From Euglena gracilis (Eukaryota; Euglenida; Euglenophyceae; Euglenales), in contig CP154955.1 of NCBI GenBank assembly GCA_039621445.1, positions 14,199,307 to 14,263,306 on the forward strand: 64,000 nucleotides of DNA. Direction: 5' to 3'. The notes under the pieces were generated by a model. The model worked only from the letters and a program-made list of their open reading frames with translations, was not told the DNA's origin and did no database searches. Made by a program: the position numbers and the translations under genes. Shown here in pieces: positions 18,335-28,989 of the stretch (its first letter is position 1; each line of letters starts with the position of its first letter).

Positions 18335-19983
18335 AGCCTACAGGGGGTAGCTTTAAATCGTACGACACTTAATTCGGTTTGACATTTAACTCGGTCTGGA
18401 TTAAAGCGGATTTAATCCAGCGAGGTTCGGGTGTGAGACCGGATTTAATCCAGCGAGTTAAACCGCTATCGAGGTTACTCCTAATTGGCAGATTTCTGGT
18501 GCAAAAGGACAAGGTACCATATTTCTGGAGCAAGGTGCCATATGCCTTCCGTTTATCACTGAAATTCATTCTTTCTCCAGAGAGGAGGCGGGACGAATAT
18601 TTCAAAGAATATTTCCTTTTCTGAGGTTTGCCAAAGAATTCTGACAGAACGTACTTTTCTCTTCTACATATCTCACTGGTAAGCAACTGTTGAAGTCTAT
18701 GCTTGAGGTGAAATGAAGGATGGTGATCTGTTTTGCTGAGGAGCATTGAAAATGTTGAGAAGCATGGATTGTTGAATTGAGCGATCAGTCGAAGCAGTTT
18801 CGCTGTGCAAGTTTGCTTTCAACCCCTTGCACTCTTTTCATGTGATCTTTCTCAGGGTGCATTGTTCCTACATGTACAACTGACACTGACTTTGGTTTCT
18901 TTCGGCGGTCTCAATTGCTTTGCAACGAAATGTTTTTTTTCACTGGGATTTTGTTCTGGTACTGTGGTGTGTCGTTTGGGAAGGATCTGAATGAGGCATG
19001 TGTGTCGTTGGCTTTTGTGTGTGGTTTTTCTTGTGAAGATATGGTTGCCCATTTACCGCTGAACTTATTTTTCACCAGTGGCCAGTTTGGGGGCTGGTTG
19101 TGGGGGCATTCCAACAAAAACTTTTTGGAATTTTTTTAATGAATTTTTTTTATTTTGGCAGGTTTTTCCGTGCTGCTATTTTCATGTTTGCCAGTCTGTC
19201 GTGGAATTTTTTTTGGTGGTTTCAGAAAGTGGAAGAGCTGGCCATTGTTTAACATTTCTGTGAAAAACGGCTTGTTGCAAAAAAGATGTTTTTTTCCCAT
19301 TAAACGTTCCATTCAGCGGGACGTATCAAGTGGTAAAGGGGTGTCTCGAAAGGAATTTGTATGGGGTCGGGTTTTTAAGACCCCCGGGGGGGGGGGACCC
19401 CCCTAAATCGGGCCCGTTAAAGGCAATTTTCAAAAATCCGAAAAGGTATACCCAGCGCCTCCGGCGCGGGACCCCCCCCCCCCCGGGGGGGGTCCGGCCC
19501 GGACCCACCCACCCACCCCCGGGGGTGGGGGGTCTGCCGACTGAAAAATGAGCTTGTCCGGACAACATCCATCCTGTTGTTTTGGGGGTGCAAACCTGTT
19601 TTCTCCCTTCCTGTCCGGAACAAATACTGCCCGTTCGTTCGACTGACAAGGATTACAAAAAAACGTCAACTCCTGGAAATTTATCAGCCTTCCTTGGCTC
19701 GGACCGAATTTAATCCGGCGAGGTTTGGTACCCAAACCGAATTTAATCCGAGCGCCTTTAATCCCTACGTATTAAGTACCCGGCGCCTTTAAACTACCCC
19801 CCCCCCTTTATTGTCCCCCCCCCCTTATTGTCCCTCGGCCCCGGCCGACGGGGGGTTTTTTTTGGCTCGGCCAATGAAATTCCTTTGGTACCCCCTTATT
19901 GTCCCCCCCCCTATTGTCCGGTCGGGCCTCCCGAGGGGAGGTCTGTGGGACAATAAGGGGGGGGGGGTGGTACCCCCTGTAGG
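18335..19983. mobile_element. Element L: ~1.65-kb inverted-repeat element (with element M in its right end)
   Basis: The left end CAGCCTACAGGGGGTAGC + TTTAAA and the right end TTTAAACTACCCCC...TACCCCCTGTAGGCTTG are inverted copies, the right one split by element M. Subterminal words GGATTTAATCCAGCGAGG (18400-18460) and GAATTTAATCCGGCGAGG (19710-19760) recur. The interior 18480-19330 is unique AT-rich DNA without a supportable gene; 19380-19545 is a G/C-run cluster with a CCGGCGC hairpin. The TSD is unclear. Confidence 0.6.
19797..19969 (-). mobile_element. Element M: copy of the element N family
   Basis: Reverse-complement relative of element N: TTATTGTCC + C-runs at both sides and the shared internal phrase GGCTCGGCCAATGAAATTCC. 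Flanks CTACCCCC and GTACCCCC may be a 7/8 TSD. It lies inside the right end of element L. Confidence 0.65.
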
Positions 19984-20154
19984 CTTGAAAAGGCAAACCC
20001 CAAACACTCCGTGCCCACCCCGCCCCTGGGTCCCAGTCGATCCACCAGTTTCTTGTTCTGCAAAGGCTGCACCAGAAAACCTCACCCTTCCAGGCCCAGT
20101 CGTTGAGGAACCGTCGCTTCTGGGAGGGGAGAAGAAGCCCTGACATGCGGGGAT

Positions 20155-20590
20155 GTGGAGGCCAAGCCAGGCCCAAACGACGATGTTGAAATGTCGGCAG
20201 CTTCCCAATGCTCACAAACAGGCGCGGCCCATGGCTCCTGGTTTCCGATGAACGCATTACCGGTTTCCCCCCAACTACCTTTCCCACCGACTGCCTCCGG
20301 CCTTGATGCCGGTGGCCGATGGCTACAGGGCCACCAGGCTGATTCCTTCCTACCCTTGCTGGGGACGGTCCACCCCGCCACTTTACCGTCACCACAACCA
20401 CCAACGCCATTGCAACCGCCCATTCAGCCAGCTGCTGTCTCTTCATCAACGGCCGCTCAACAACCTCAACGACCATGTGCCATATCTTCTGTCGGTTCAA
20501 TTCGCAGGACAGCACACAACGCCGAGTATCTTGCTCTGTTTCCCCGAGTTCATTCCCAGATGACGGGGCAGCCTTGTCGCCTTCTTTTGG
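20155..20590 (+). CDS. Possible 5' exon(s) upstream of the transposase
   Basis: An open frame rich in P, Q, A and S (for example VSPQLPFPPTASGLDAGG and TPLQPPIQPAAVSSSTAAQQ) runs into a G-run block at 20603-20670. That block, with its CTGTACAGGGG and AACTGTACTGCC words, also occurs at 23090-23210. It may be the disordered N-terminus of the adjoining transposase gene or of an unrelated gene. I recognise no domain. Confidence 0.25.
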
Positions 20591-20879
20591 AGACAAGGCA
20601 CAGGGGGGGGAGGGGGGGGGTCCGAGGGGGGTGGTTGGAAGCTGTACAGGGGGGGGGGGGGGGGGGGGGCCCCAGAAAATCACAACTGTACTGCCTACCC
20701 CCGAGACAGTTGCGATTTTTTGGTCCAGTTGAGGTTTCCAATGTATATACATTTTGTACCATACGCATAAAGGGACACAAATGTCCATTGGCATGGGTGT
20801 CCCGATCCGTTTTGCCGGCGATCAAAAACACACTCCCCTAAAACCAAAGTATTACCCTTCGATCTGTCATTCCTTCAGG

Positions 20880-22434
20880 GAAATGAATCAAAGTAGTGTC
20901 CAGCAACAAAATGTTCAATGGTGGGTGGATGCAGCTGGAGGTGCATCTTTTGTGAACATCAAGGTCGGTCTGCCCGCTGTGGTGTGCGAAATGGTTTTCT
21001 TGAAGTACATGGACGGCTGCCCTCGGCAAACTAGAACGGTGTTGTATCTGGTGTTGAGCTACTTGAAGAGGTACCCAAAAGTGGGACAGTTTGGACACAT
21101 CTGTCCGCGAGGGCATGAACTGGGTGATCGTCAAGCACGTGCACTGGTGTCTCGTGGTATTGAACATTTGTATCGTGGTATGCAAGAGATCGATGTGCGA
21201 CACCTCCAACCATAGTTGGCATCTTATTTAAAACACAGTGTTATTTCTTTCTCAGAGTTTGGCATTTTTCCTGCCAAGTGGAAATTTTGGATGTCTGCTC
21301 ATGCATGTGAAAGTTGACAACAACCGCCAACTTTGCATTCAGCACCCGTGCAATGCAGTGCCCCATTTTCCTACGTACTGTGTGGGAAGTGTTGACACGT
21401 TTCCCATCCGTACGGACGGGGCGTACGGTCGTTATCAACCAAAATATGCTGGGAACGTGGTGTAAAGGCTCCTCTTCCTGTTAGACAACAATCCCATACT
21501 TTTTTTTTTTTGCGAAACACACGAACTTTTGCCTGGAGAGGTGCATTACTGCAAAGTTTGAGGTGATTATCAGCCACCTCGGAATGGTTGCGTGGGTGAC
21601 GGGTCCTCATCCCGGTGCATTCTCCGACACAACCATGCTACGACTCAACGCACCGAAGTGGGATTTGGTTGGTCTAAGTCATTGTTATGTGTTGGGCGAC
21701 CTGGCCTACATATCGGTTCCTCATGTTCTCCCTCCTTTCAAGAACGCGCGACGGGACACAGAAATCGTGGTACAGACCCAGCCCACTGCTTTCTAAAATG
21801 AACACGGCGGTTCTTTTCACGGGGGGTGGGTGGAGGGGAGTGGGCAGGGGGGGGAAATGCGTTTCACATTTTTTTCGCATTTTTTTTTACATTTTGCGCA
21901 TTTTTTCAAATTTCAGGTCTCCCAGGGAGAGGTCGGTGGATCAGTACGGATGCTTTTCGACGCCAAAGGCGCCGGAAAAAAATTGCTATTTTTTGGGACC
22001 CCCCCAAAGTGGCAAAACGGCCTGGACAAAGCAATGGACTGCCATGGGCACGTGCCGAACACCTTTTTGCTGAATTGCACCAATTTGAGGTTGTCAATGC
22101 AAAGTATCGTGGCACGGACCTCGCTTTAATGCGCAAGTCCATCTATGTCCTATGTTCCGTAATCAACATGCGCCGCGCTGTATTCATGCCCTACCCACCC
22201 TACTGCCCCACAGATACGCATGGATCGCCTGAACTGGAATGTCTTTGTGAATTGTGGAGGTGTAGAAGCAGCTGCACGCGCAGTGATGGCTTCTGGGAAG
22301 TTGAAGACACCTTCCATCCAGGGAGAGGAAGAGATGTATTCGGTATTGTTGTCCCTATGTTGTAATTGGTATCACGGAGATGATCAATTTATCGCCACCA
22401 CCGCTGCACAGTTTTTGAAGGCACACCCCCTCCT
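20880..22434 (+). CDS. PIF/Harbinger-like DDE transposase gene with short introns
   Basis: Exon 20880-21177 (acceptor tcattccttcag) reads SSVQQQNVQWWVDAAGG... and PRQTRTVLYLVLSYLKRYP. Splicing GT-AG introns 21178-21255, 21307-21358 and 21460-21538 keeps phase and gives FPAKWKFWMSAHA, PHFPTYCVGSVDTFPI (first Asp), KFEVIISHLGMVAWVTGPH, GAFSDTTMLRL and HCYVLGDLAYIS (second Asp). After a fourth, disturbed intron, ARAEHLFAELHQFEVVNAKY supplies the Glu; SVINMRR then splices over a 39-nt intron (22174-22212) into a final exon ending HPLL at 22434. This matches the order of the DDE_Tnp_4 nuclease. The join around 21771-22040 is not resolved, because a low-complexity element lies there. Confidence 0.7.
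21842..22005. mobile_element. G-run / TGCGCATTTT insertion in the transposase gene
   Basis: Begins GGCAGGGGGGGGAAATGCG, then poly-T with GCGCATTTTTT words (reverse of 380-645). It also includes a CGCCAAAGGCGCCGG hairpin at 21962-21976. It falls between the exon ending near DTEIV (21768) and the ARAEHLF exon, so it lies in, or has created, an intron. Confidence 0.6.
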
Positions 22435-23089
22435 TTAAGGGAAAAAGCCGTTCTTGGTCCCCCCCTTATCAGTCATCCTTGAGCACCAGGCAAAAGAAAT
22501 TTTTTGAAAGGAAATATTTTTCTTTAAAAAAACACCGAATCTGGCCATCGCAATTTGTTTCATGGGTGCCGTGCAGGAAAAATCCCCCCCTATATGTCAC
22601 CCTTGGCCAAATTCCACTTTTTTCCACCTCTTTTCTTTCCATCAGCCATTTTCCTGATGTATTCCAGCCTAAGGCGTTTTTACAAGAGCGGCTCAGTTGC
22701 ATTGCAGCATGAAGGTGCGTCGCTTCGCTTCTTCCCCCCATGTTCGCAAAAAAAAACACCGGTGAAAGTGTCGCATTTTTTTCCCATCTGTGACGTTTTT
22801 TAGATTTTCCAGACCCTTCATCCAAAAATACTAAAATGATGGTTCATGTGAAAGCCAGCACCCTTTATGGACTACGAAGCTGCAGAGATAAAAAAAATGA
22901 CCTTTTTCCTTTTTTTTCCTTGCAAAAAAATGGTGCATTTCCACATCCAAAACAGCATTTTTGGGGCATTCTTTCAAAAATGGCCCAAAATGCATCCCAA
23001 AAAATGTGATGGTCAAGAAAATCCTGACAAAATTTCCTTTCAAAAATGAAAAAATGACCAATTTCGGACAAAAAATTTTTCATCTGTCT

Positions 23090-23215
23090 CGGGGGGGGTT
23101 GGAAGTGGGGGGGGAGGGGGGGGGGTCCCAGGAGGGGGGGTTGGAACTGTACAGGGGGGGGGGAGGGGGGGGTCCCAAGGTTTGACCAACTGTACTGCCT
23201 TGTCCCCTTTGAAGA
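23090..23215. repeat. G-run block with GGTTGGAACTGTACAGGGG
   Basis: Runs of G separated by GGTTGGAA and CTGTACAGG, closing with CCAACTGTACTGCC. A homologous block lies at 20600-20700. Here it adjoins the 3' end of R2. Bases 22440-23080 hold AT-rich DNA without a supported gene. Confidence 0.65.
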
Positions 23216-23286
23216 AATTGGTTTGGACACCCGGATGACGTTGGTCATCCCTCGTGGTGCCGTTGTGCAGGTCACGTGCACCTTCA

Positions 23287-24225
23287 TCAGCCTCCTCCGG
23301 AATTTTTAACGCAAATCCTGGCTGGCGGACCCTGCACCACCTTTGGGCATTTCCAAATGCAGTAGTCCTCCAGCCATTGTGGAAGGGGAGCTGTGGTTCC
23401 GAGGGTGGTGGAAGCGTCTCGCAAACAATCCAGGGTGTCTGCAGGAGCACGGGGGAAGGCTGATGGTATTCCCAATGTCTCCGGCCCCCGGCGAAAGTAA
23501 TCAACGATGCCGGCAATTCGAGCAGGCAAGCGGATGTGGCTGGGGTCTGAAAGGCCAAGTCCTCCCAAGCGAATTGGTGGGCAGATTTGCTCCCATTGTT
23601 GTGGTGTGCACGGGCCACCAAGTAGTCCTTCAAAACAGTTCCGCAGGATTGTGCTGAATGCTGCACACTCCGGGCGCCCCTGGGTGTATGAGGTTGCTCG
23701 TAGAAGGTCGTTTACCTTACCAGAGGTGAGGCAGTAACGTAAAATAGTGAATTGGAGGTGCGCCTGGGGTAGCTTGGAAAGAGATTGGCACGCCTCCATA
23801 ACACCGTTCACACGTTCCCTCCAAATCTGCCGGGCGAATGCATCCCCTTCTTGATGGCACAATGGGACCCCGAGAACTTTGATGCCAGAATCCTTGAGAA
23901 ACGGCACAATGGGTACTTGGCGAAGTGGGCTGTCGGCCAGGATTCCATCTGGCAGTGTGCGTCCGGAACTGGAGGTGAAGGCCGGGCCCCACAGATTGCA
24001 CTTCGCGAGGTTCACCACCAATCCCCGTTTGCCTGCTTCATGGATCAGTGTGGAAAGTGCTGTGTGGAGCTGCATCGGCGAACCCAAGAGATGGCCATCG
24101 TCCAAGTACCACCCCTGCCATTCGACTTTGGTGGACAGCTCTTCCAGGACATCCTGCAGTCCCCAAGCAAATAGCGCTGGGCCACACGGGTCTCCTTGTT
24201 GGGCGCCTCTGGCAGAAGTGAGCAT
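23287..24225 (-). pseudogene. R2 fragment 3: RT motifs B to D and thumb region
   Basis: A 312-codon frame has motif B as SARGAQQGDPCGPALFAWGL and motif C as GWYLDDGHLLGSP, followed by GLVVNLAKCNLWGP (motif D). The RT-following blocks YCLTSGKVNDLLRATSY and PIRLGGLGLSDPSHIRLPAR come next. This is the longest intact reverse transcriptase stretch in the window and the best query for family assignment. Confidence 0.93.
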
Positions 24226-24622
24226 TTGCTGAATGTTGGCTGTAGCAACTCTCGAGCCAACACATCACAGAGGAACATCGGCGACGGACACTGTCCAAAG
24301 CGGAACCGCGGAGGAGGCTGTTGAACGCGTTGGGGGGTCGGCACCCCCCCCCCCTTTTCAGACCCCCTCGCCACGCCATGTCAGCCGTGCCAAAGAAAAC
24401 GGACGGCTCGCCATGTCGTGCCGACCCCCCGTTGCTCAAGTCTATTTGCAGAAGGCCCCACCGATCCTCCTTCTTGTGGAAGAGGTCATCGGTCATCTGT
24501 TGCAGGCCAATTGCGGTGAGGCTACACGCGTTGCGGACCCCTACACCGCTTTGCATGGGACCGAGGTCTTTGAGGGTCTGCGTGATGGCTTGGTGGTGCA
24601 TGAGTACCTTGGCCCTGCGGCG
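24226..24622 (-). pseudogene. R2 fragment 2: RT motifs 2-3 and A
   Basis: After element E the frame reads RAKVLMHHQAITQTLKDLGP and MQSGVGVRNACSLTAIGLQQ (motif 3), then RWGLLQIDLSN (motif A). The 97-bp element follows, then AFNSLLRGSALDSVRRRCSS. The frame shifts before motif B. Confidence 0.85.
24333..24429. mobile_element. 97-bp mini-element with 12-bp perfect TIR, 5-bp TSD
   Basis: GGGGGTCGGCAC and GTGCCGACCCCC are perfect inverted repeats. The direct repeat CGTTG is at 24328-24332 and 24430-24434. On the minus strand it splits RT motif A of R2: LLQIDLSN before, AFNSLLRGSALDSVRR after. The 5-bp TSD separates it from the 8-bp-TSD families. Confidence 0.88.
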
Positions 24623-25037
24623 CAAAGCCGGCAGTCAAAAAAAACAAAAAAAAACAAAAAACGTTTTTTTTTGGTTTTTTTTGTGGTTTTTTTTTAAAAA
24701 AAACAAAAAAGACGCCAGCGGGGGTATGGTGGAAAAAATTTTTCATTTTTTTTGGGCAGTTCCCAACATGATCTTGGAATTGTTGCATTTTTTTCCGTCA
24801 CTTTTATAGCTATTTTCTCAACCAACCTCTTTTGCCCATGCTTCAAAGGTCAATACAAAACCGAGGCAAGGGGGGGGGGTTGCATGTGTGTGGTGTTTTT
24901 TTTTGAGTTTTTCCGTTGCCGGCGACTTGGCGCTTGATTCGGCCGGTTTTTTTAAAAAAACCGTTTTTTTTTGCCGTTTTTTTCAAAAAAACACGTTTTT
25001 TGTTTTTTCAAAAAAACCAAAAAAAACGCCAGCTCTG
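24623..25037 (-). mobile_element. Element E: 415-bp copy of the element A family, 8-bp TSD
   Basis: Plus-strand left end CAAAGCCGGCAGTC and right end GACGCCAGCTCTG-type (GCCAGCTCTG) form the TIR. The perfect TSD CTGCGGCG is at 24615-24622 and 25038-25045. Its core (24730-24950) is the reverse complement of the core of element A (1106-1500). It is inserted in RT motif 2 of R2. Excising it with one TSD copy continues RPIAA directly into RAKVLMHHQAITQTLK. Confidence 0.95.
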
Positions 25038-25512
25038 CTGCGGCGATTGGTCGGGTTGGTCGGAGCGGCGTGAGTGTGGCAGATGCAAGAATTGGTGCCA
25101 TGTGAGGATGGACACCCTTTGAAATGTAGTCGCAAATAAAGAGATAGGTTTCCAACAGGTCTTCCGCCCGGGAGCCGGGGAGGTCAGCCAGCATGCTCCG
25201 TAGGTGGTCAGGCCGCAGGCCAGAGGGGCCTGCGGCGGAGTCCTTCGGGAAAGAACTGATAGCCTTGCGGAGGGCCACCGTCCTTTCGCGCAGAGATTCC
25301 GCATCCCGGGGGAACTGCAATTTGTGGGAGGGATCCCAAGGACCAAAGCCGGGAGGCTCCTCATGAGGATGGAGGGCCCGAAGTTGCGCCATCACGTTTG
25401 GGGGGGTGATCCCCGTGTCCCCCCCCCGTGTCCCGCACTTCAGGGGGGTCCCTAGAAGGCGGCCAAGGCAACATGCAGCATGAATTTTTAGCTGTTTGGC
25501 ATCATTTTCCAC
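25038..25512 (-). pseudogene. R2 fragment 1: RT motif 1 region
   Basis: LRKAISSFPKDSAAGPSGLR followed by PDHLRSMLADLPG is RT motif 1 (AAGPSGLRPDHL). PILASATLTPLRPTRPIAA reaches motif 2 (L..L..RPIA), where element E begins. The N-terminal 60 residues upstream are open but unremarkable. Confidence 0.88.
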
Positions 25513-25674
25513 GGTTTTTCATGGATTCTCGAGGCCATTTGACTTTCCCCCACCCACAATCCCTTTTTTTTTCACCTAGGATGGCTCGGGGTCAATGTGA
25601 AATGAATTTTTGGTCCCTCAAAAAGTCGCAAATTTCGTCCCGGAAGGTCCCGAAAAGAGGCATGTTTCCCCAGG

Positions 25675-26820
25675 TTGCACCTTCAACGGCCGGTCGTTGA
25701 AAGTTGGGAGGAATCTGTGTTGCTTGACTTACCGCCTCCAGCCCTGCGAACTAGGTCCGCTTCTGCAAGGGAAGAAGCTTTGGATACGGAGCGGATGGGG
25801 GGACACGGCTGGCGCGCTCAGCGACCTTGTGGCCGACCTGTGGGCCTTCCCACCGCGCTTCAGTGGGCAAAGCTTGTCTCTAATCCAAAACGCTCAGAGC
25901 CCCCACACCTCTCAGAAATGGTGGAACGGCCAATTTTCCACTGCACGACAAGCGCTGCTAACCCGACAATTGCCTCCACAGGATCAAGTCCGGTTCGCAA
26001 GCCAATGCCAGCCCCATGCAATGGCGGGGGCTGCACCCGCCCCGGTGATGTTTTTATTCCACGACTGGAGGGGGTGTTCCCCCCGTGACCCCCCCGTGAC
26101 CCCCCCCCGTGACCCCCCCGTGACCCGAACAAGGACCCTTTTCCGCGAAATTTTGTGGGGAATTTTTTTGGCCGGTGATGCCTAATTTGATAAATTTGTC
26201 AGGCAGATTCCTAATTTTGAGGTGTAAAATTTTCAATTTTGGGCTTGGTGATTCCTATTTTGGTGTCAAAATCCTAATTTCAGGTGTGGGTATTCCTAAT
26301 TTGTGGAATTTTTCCCCAAAAATTCCGGCTCGGTGATTCCTAATTTTGCCACCAAAAATGTGGTGTTCCCGTGACCCCCCCCCGTGACCCCCCCGTGACC
26401 CGAACCACCCCCGGATAGTGACGGGCCCGTGGCAATCGACGTCACCATTCACCACACCCAAATTCCAAGCAACCCTCTTGGTCGTTCCACCCAACTGCAA
26501 GCTTGGCAGGAGAGGCAAGAGGCCGAAAAACACCAGAAATATGATGCCGCCTGTGCAAGGCGGGGGTGGCGGCTTAATGCCTTCGTGCTTGACTGTTTCG
26601 GGGGACTAGGGCAGGAAGGCCGCACACTGATGTCCACCCTCCTCAAAGCCCTGCTGGGGCAGCGGGAGGGTTGGCAGCAACGCCAAACCGAGGCAGAGGT
26701 CTGGCAAGGCCTAACACTGGCCAAAGAGATATTGAAACAACTTGTGTGGTGCTTCTACACCGAACCATCCACGAATGGCGACACCTCCTCCCGAGGCTCT
26801 CACTCTCCCTACTCAAACTA
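25675..26820 (+). pseudogene. R3: C-terminal part of a third retrotransposon copy
   Basis: The plus-strand frame reads CTRPGDVFIPRLEG, then an insertion (26068-26413). It continues DSDGPVAIDVTIHHTQIPSN, ACARRGWRLNAFVLDCFG and GRTLMSTLLKALLGQREGW, to a stop at 26819. This is the 'RPADV...AVDVTVHHP' C-terminal domain of R1, diverged. The RT domain is absent, so it is a 5'-truncated copy, as is usual for non-LTR elements. Confidence 0.8.
26068..26413 (-). mobile_element. Element P: ~346-bp insertion matching the core of element B
   Basis: Runs of CCCCCCGTGACCC at the left and right, with an interior carrying 'gatgcctaatttg', 'gattcctaatttt' words. It reads as the reverse complement of 7303-7607 inside element B. 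Ends GGGGGTGTTCC and (reverse complement) GGGGGTGGTTC. Only a trinucleotide (GGA) duplication is apparent. It interrupts R3 between RLEG and DSDGPVAID. Confidence 0.75.
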
Positions 26821-27190
26821 AATAAACCCCATTCCACCGCAAACTGTGCAAACGACACCGTTGTCCCAACAGGATACAATCCAATCCAATGAACAAAAGG
26901 GCAAACAGTCCGGCAGTCCGTACATGCGCCACACAACCACCTTGCGCCACACAACCACTTCCACGCGAGACAGACACACCAAAGAAGGCAGCCCGAGACA
27001 AACACGCCAACGAAGGCAACAAACGCCACACACCCCTCCCCCCAAGCACTACATATTGAAGGTGAGCCTCGCTCATTTTCCACTCGCAGCAGTACCGACA
27101 CTAACACGCCAAAGAAGGCAACACCAGAACACACACGCCCCTCCCTGGCACTTTATATATTAAAGATGAGCCTCGCTCATTTTCCACTTA
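26820..27190 (+). repeat. 3' region of R3 with ~100-bp direct repeat
   Basis: CGCCAA(C/A)GAAGGCAACA...CCCCTCCC...CTA(C/T)ATATT and GAGCCTCGCTCATTTTCCAC occur twice, at 27006-27087 and 27106-27188. This is probably the 3' untranslated region of the retrotransposon. Bases 27190-27670 hold no recognisable gene. Confidence 0.75.
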
Positions 27191-27671
27191 CCTCTCACCT
27201 AGTCACCGAACACCTCTTTGTAAAACTCCTGAGTATAGCAACCCGCGACCTGTGGCGGCACAGGGAGTCATGAGGAGGTTCTCCTTGTGGCGAGGGCCAA
27301 AAGAGACGTTTCCCTGGGCCCGGGGCACGGTAAGGGTGAAGCTGTGCTACCCACCGTGACAGTGTAGACAAGTACAGAATACAAAAAAAAGGTGTTCCAT
27401 GTGACTACCCCGGGGACACCTCCTTCTCCGATTGGACCTGGGAGCACACCGCGCGTAAGTTTGAAGCTGCTGTCGCTTGTCTTGAAAAATTACCCGAACT
27501 CGCTACAACACACAAACACACAACACTGTCTTCTCTTTTTTTTTAGGGGCTATAGCCGGCTTGTGGGGTCGCGCATGCTCTCTCCGTCTCGCTTTATGGA
27601 GTCCAGGGTGGGTGGGCTGCCCTTTGTGACTGTCTCCTCCGAAACTTCCAAACTGCCTGGATGGCTACCGG

Positions 27672-28234
27672 GTGACCCATCTCCTCCGTCAGAGTACCTT
27701 CTCTTCAGGGTCAATGTTCCTCCAAGGCATCACCGACCTCATCCTCCAAGCCGTGAGCAATATAGTCGGGGCCCCACTCTCACCCTTGCAATGGAACCAG
27801 ATTTCGCTCCCGTTCAGCAAAAGCGGTTGGGGCATCTCATATCCTGTGCTGGAAAGACTAGCAGCCAGGTTGGCTGCTACTCAGGATTCAACATCCATGC
27901 CCCATGGCTTCGTCAGCCACTGCCTCCGGGACGCCCTCGTGGACCTCTGCCAGCGGGCAGGTATCTCTGTTCGCAAGGAGCAGGGCTGCGAAGCCGGCGT
28001 AACGCCGACATCCTCCTGCTTGGTTGGAACAAAGGCAGGCACCTCGCTGTGAACTTAACCATCGAACACCCTCTGGCCCCCTCCCGGTGGCCTCTGAATC
28101 TCACCCGTGTAGCACGCACTTTGCCCGACGCTGGGCTGCACAAACGGAACCAGGCAGAAGACAGATGTACGCGGCATCAGTGGGACTACTCTGGTGTGGC
28201 TTTCAACCCTTGGGGCTACAAAACACAATTTTGA
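27672..28234 (+). pseudogene. R4: fourth retrotransposon fragment, internally deleted
   Basis: ITDLILQAVSNIVGAPLSPL and QWNQISLPFSKSGWGISYPV are the post-RT 'LP..GGLGI' block. The frame then jumps to HCLRDALVDLCQRAGISVRK and, one frame over, ADILLLGWNKGRHLAVNLTI then EHPLAPSRWPL, the C-terminal 'RPADIL...AVDVTVEHPL' block. The segment between these blocks in R1 is missing. Subfamily differs from R1-R3. Confidence 0.78.
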
Positions 28235-28900
28235 AAAAATGACCATCTGATACCCCCCCCCAAAACGTCCAAAACACCCCCAAAACACCATTTTTGGCCA
28301 TTTTTGAACACATTTTTTCAAAAATTTCCAAGAATGCAGGGTCTAGCCCAAAAAGGGGCTGGCTAGCAGGGCTTGAGGCTCCCCGTTTGGGGGGGGGGTG
28401 CTGCTGCAACTGGGCTGAACCAAAATCGGGGCTGGCTGCAGCAGTCCCGGGGGGTCTACAAAACCTTAAAGAGATGTTGTGCTCGGGGAAACACTACCCC
28501 CATGTTGGACGTCGACTTCTTATGCATTTTTTGGAAAATCTCAGGAATTTCTGATTTGCAAAAATCAAAAAAAAATGAAACTCGCTGTTTTGGAGGTTTG
28601 ACCCATGTCCAGCGGCTGGACCCAATTGCAATTCCAATTGGGGGTCGTTTTGGGGGGGGGGATGGTAACACACACATTCACCAGCCAAAACTCCTGGGTG
28701 CACCTCGGGGGGGGGGGGAGGTCCAGCACCCCAAGCCCATCCACCTACTCTCGAAAACCCACCGGGGGTGGTCGCACAGGGTTGAAAGAAACAATTGGGG
28801 CCGAGGGTGAGGCCCTGGCTCAACAGTGATGGGTGGGGGAACGCCAAGGGGGTGGGAAAGCCCCCCCGGCCTCGCACACATTTGTTTCCAATGGGGGAAA
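28235..28900. repeat. G-run repeat cluster, no gene
   Basis: Contains AGCCCAAAAAGGGGCTGGCT and AAAATCGGGGCTGGCTGCAGC words like those at 3640-3690, G-runs and a GCTGCAGCAG palindrome. I see no coding sequence. Confidence 0.5.
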
Positions 28901-28989
28901 AATCAAAGCAAAAACCTCTGACCCAACCCTGTTTGCTGTTCATGTGCCATGCTGCACCTTGATTGAAAGGGGCAACTTCTCAAGGGCTT

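Larger units (their letters stand above)
23216..25512 (-). pseudogene. R2: second non-LTR retrotransposon copy (minus strand)
   Basis: The minus strand encodes the same ordered RT blocks as R1 but from a different subfamily. It is interrupted by element E (24623-25037) and a 97-bp mini-element (24333-24429) and by frame changes near 24230 and 23290. The 3' part after the RT (PEEADEGARDLHNGTTRDDQ, FFKGDKAVQLVKPW) ends at the G-run block near 23215. Confidence 0.88.

Noticed and set aside
20600-20700. Complete element shared with 23090-23215
   Set aside because: The G-run blocks are clearly related, but I could not define ends or a TSD for either copy, so they are listed only as repeats.
19808-20794. 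328-codon minus-strand frame
   Set aside because: It runs through element M and G/C-run blocks, with P/G-rich low-complexity peptide and no recognisable domain.
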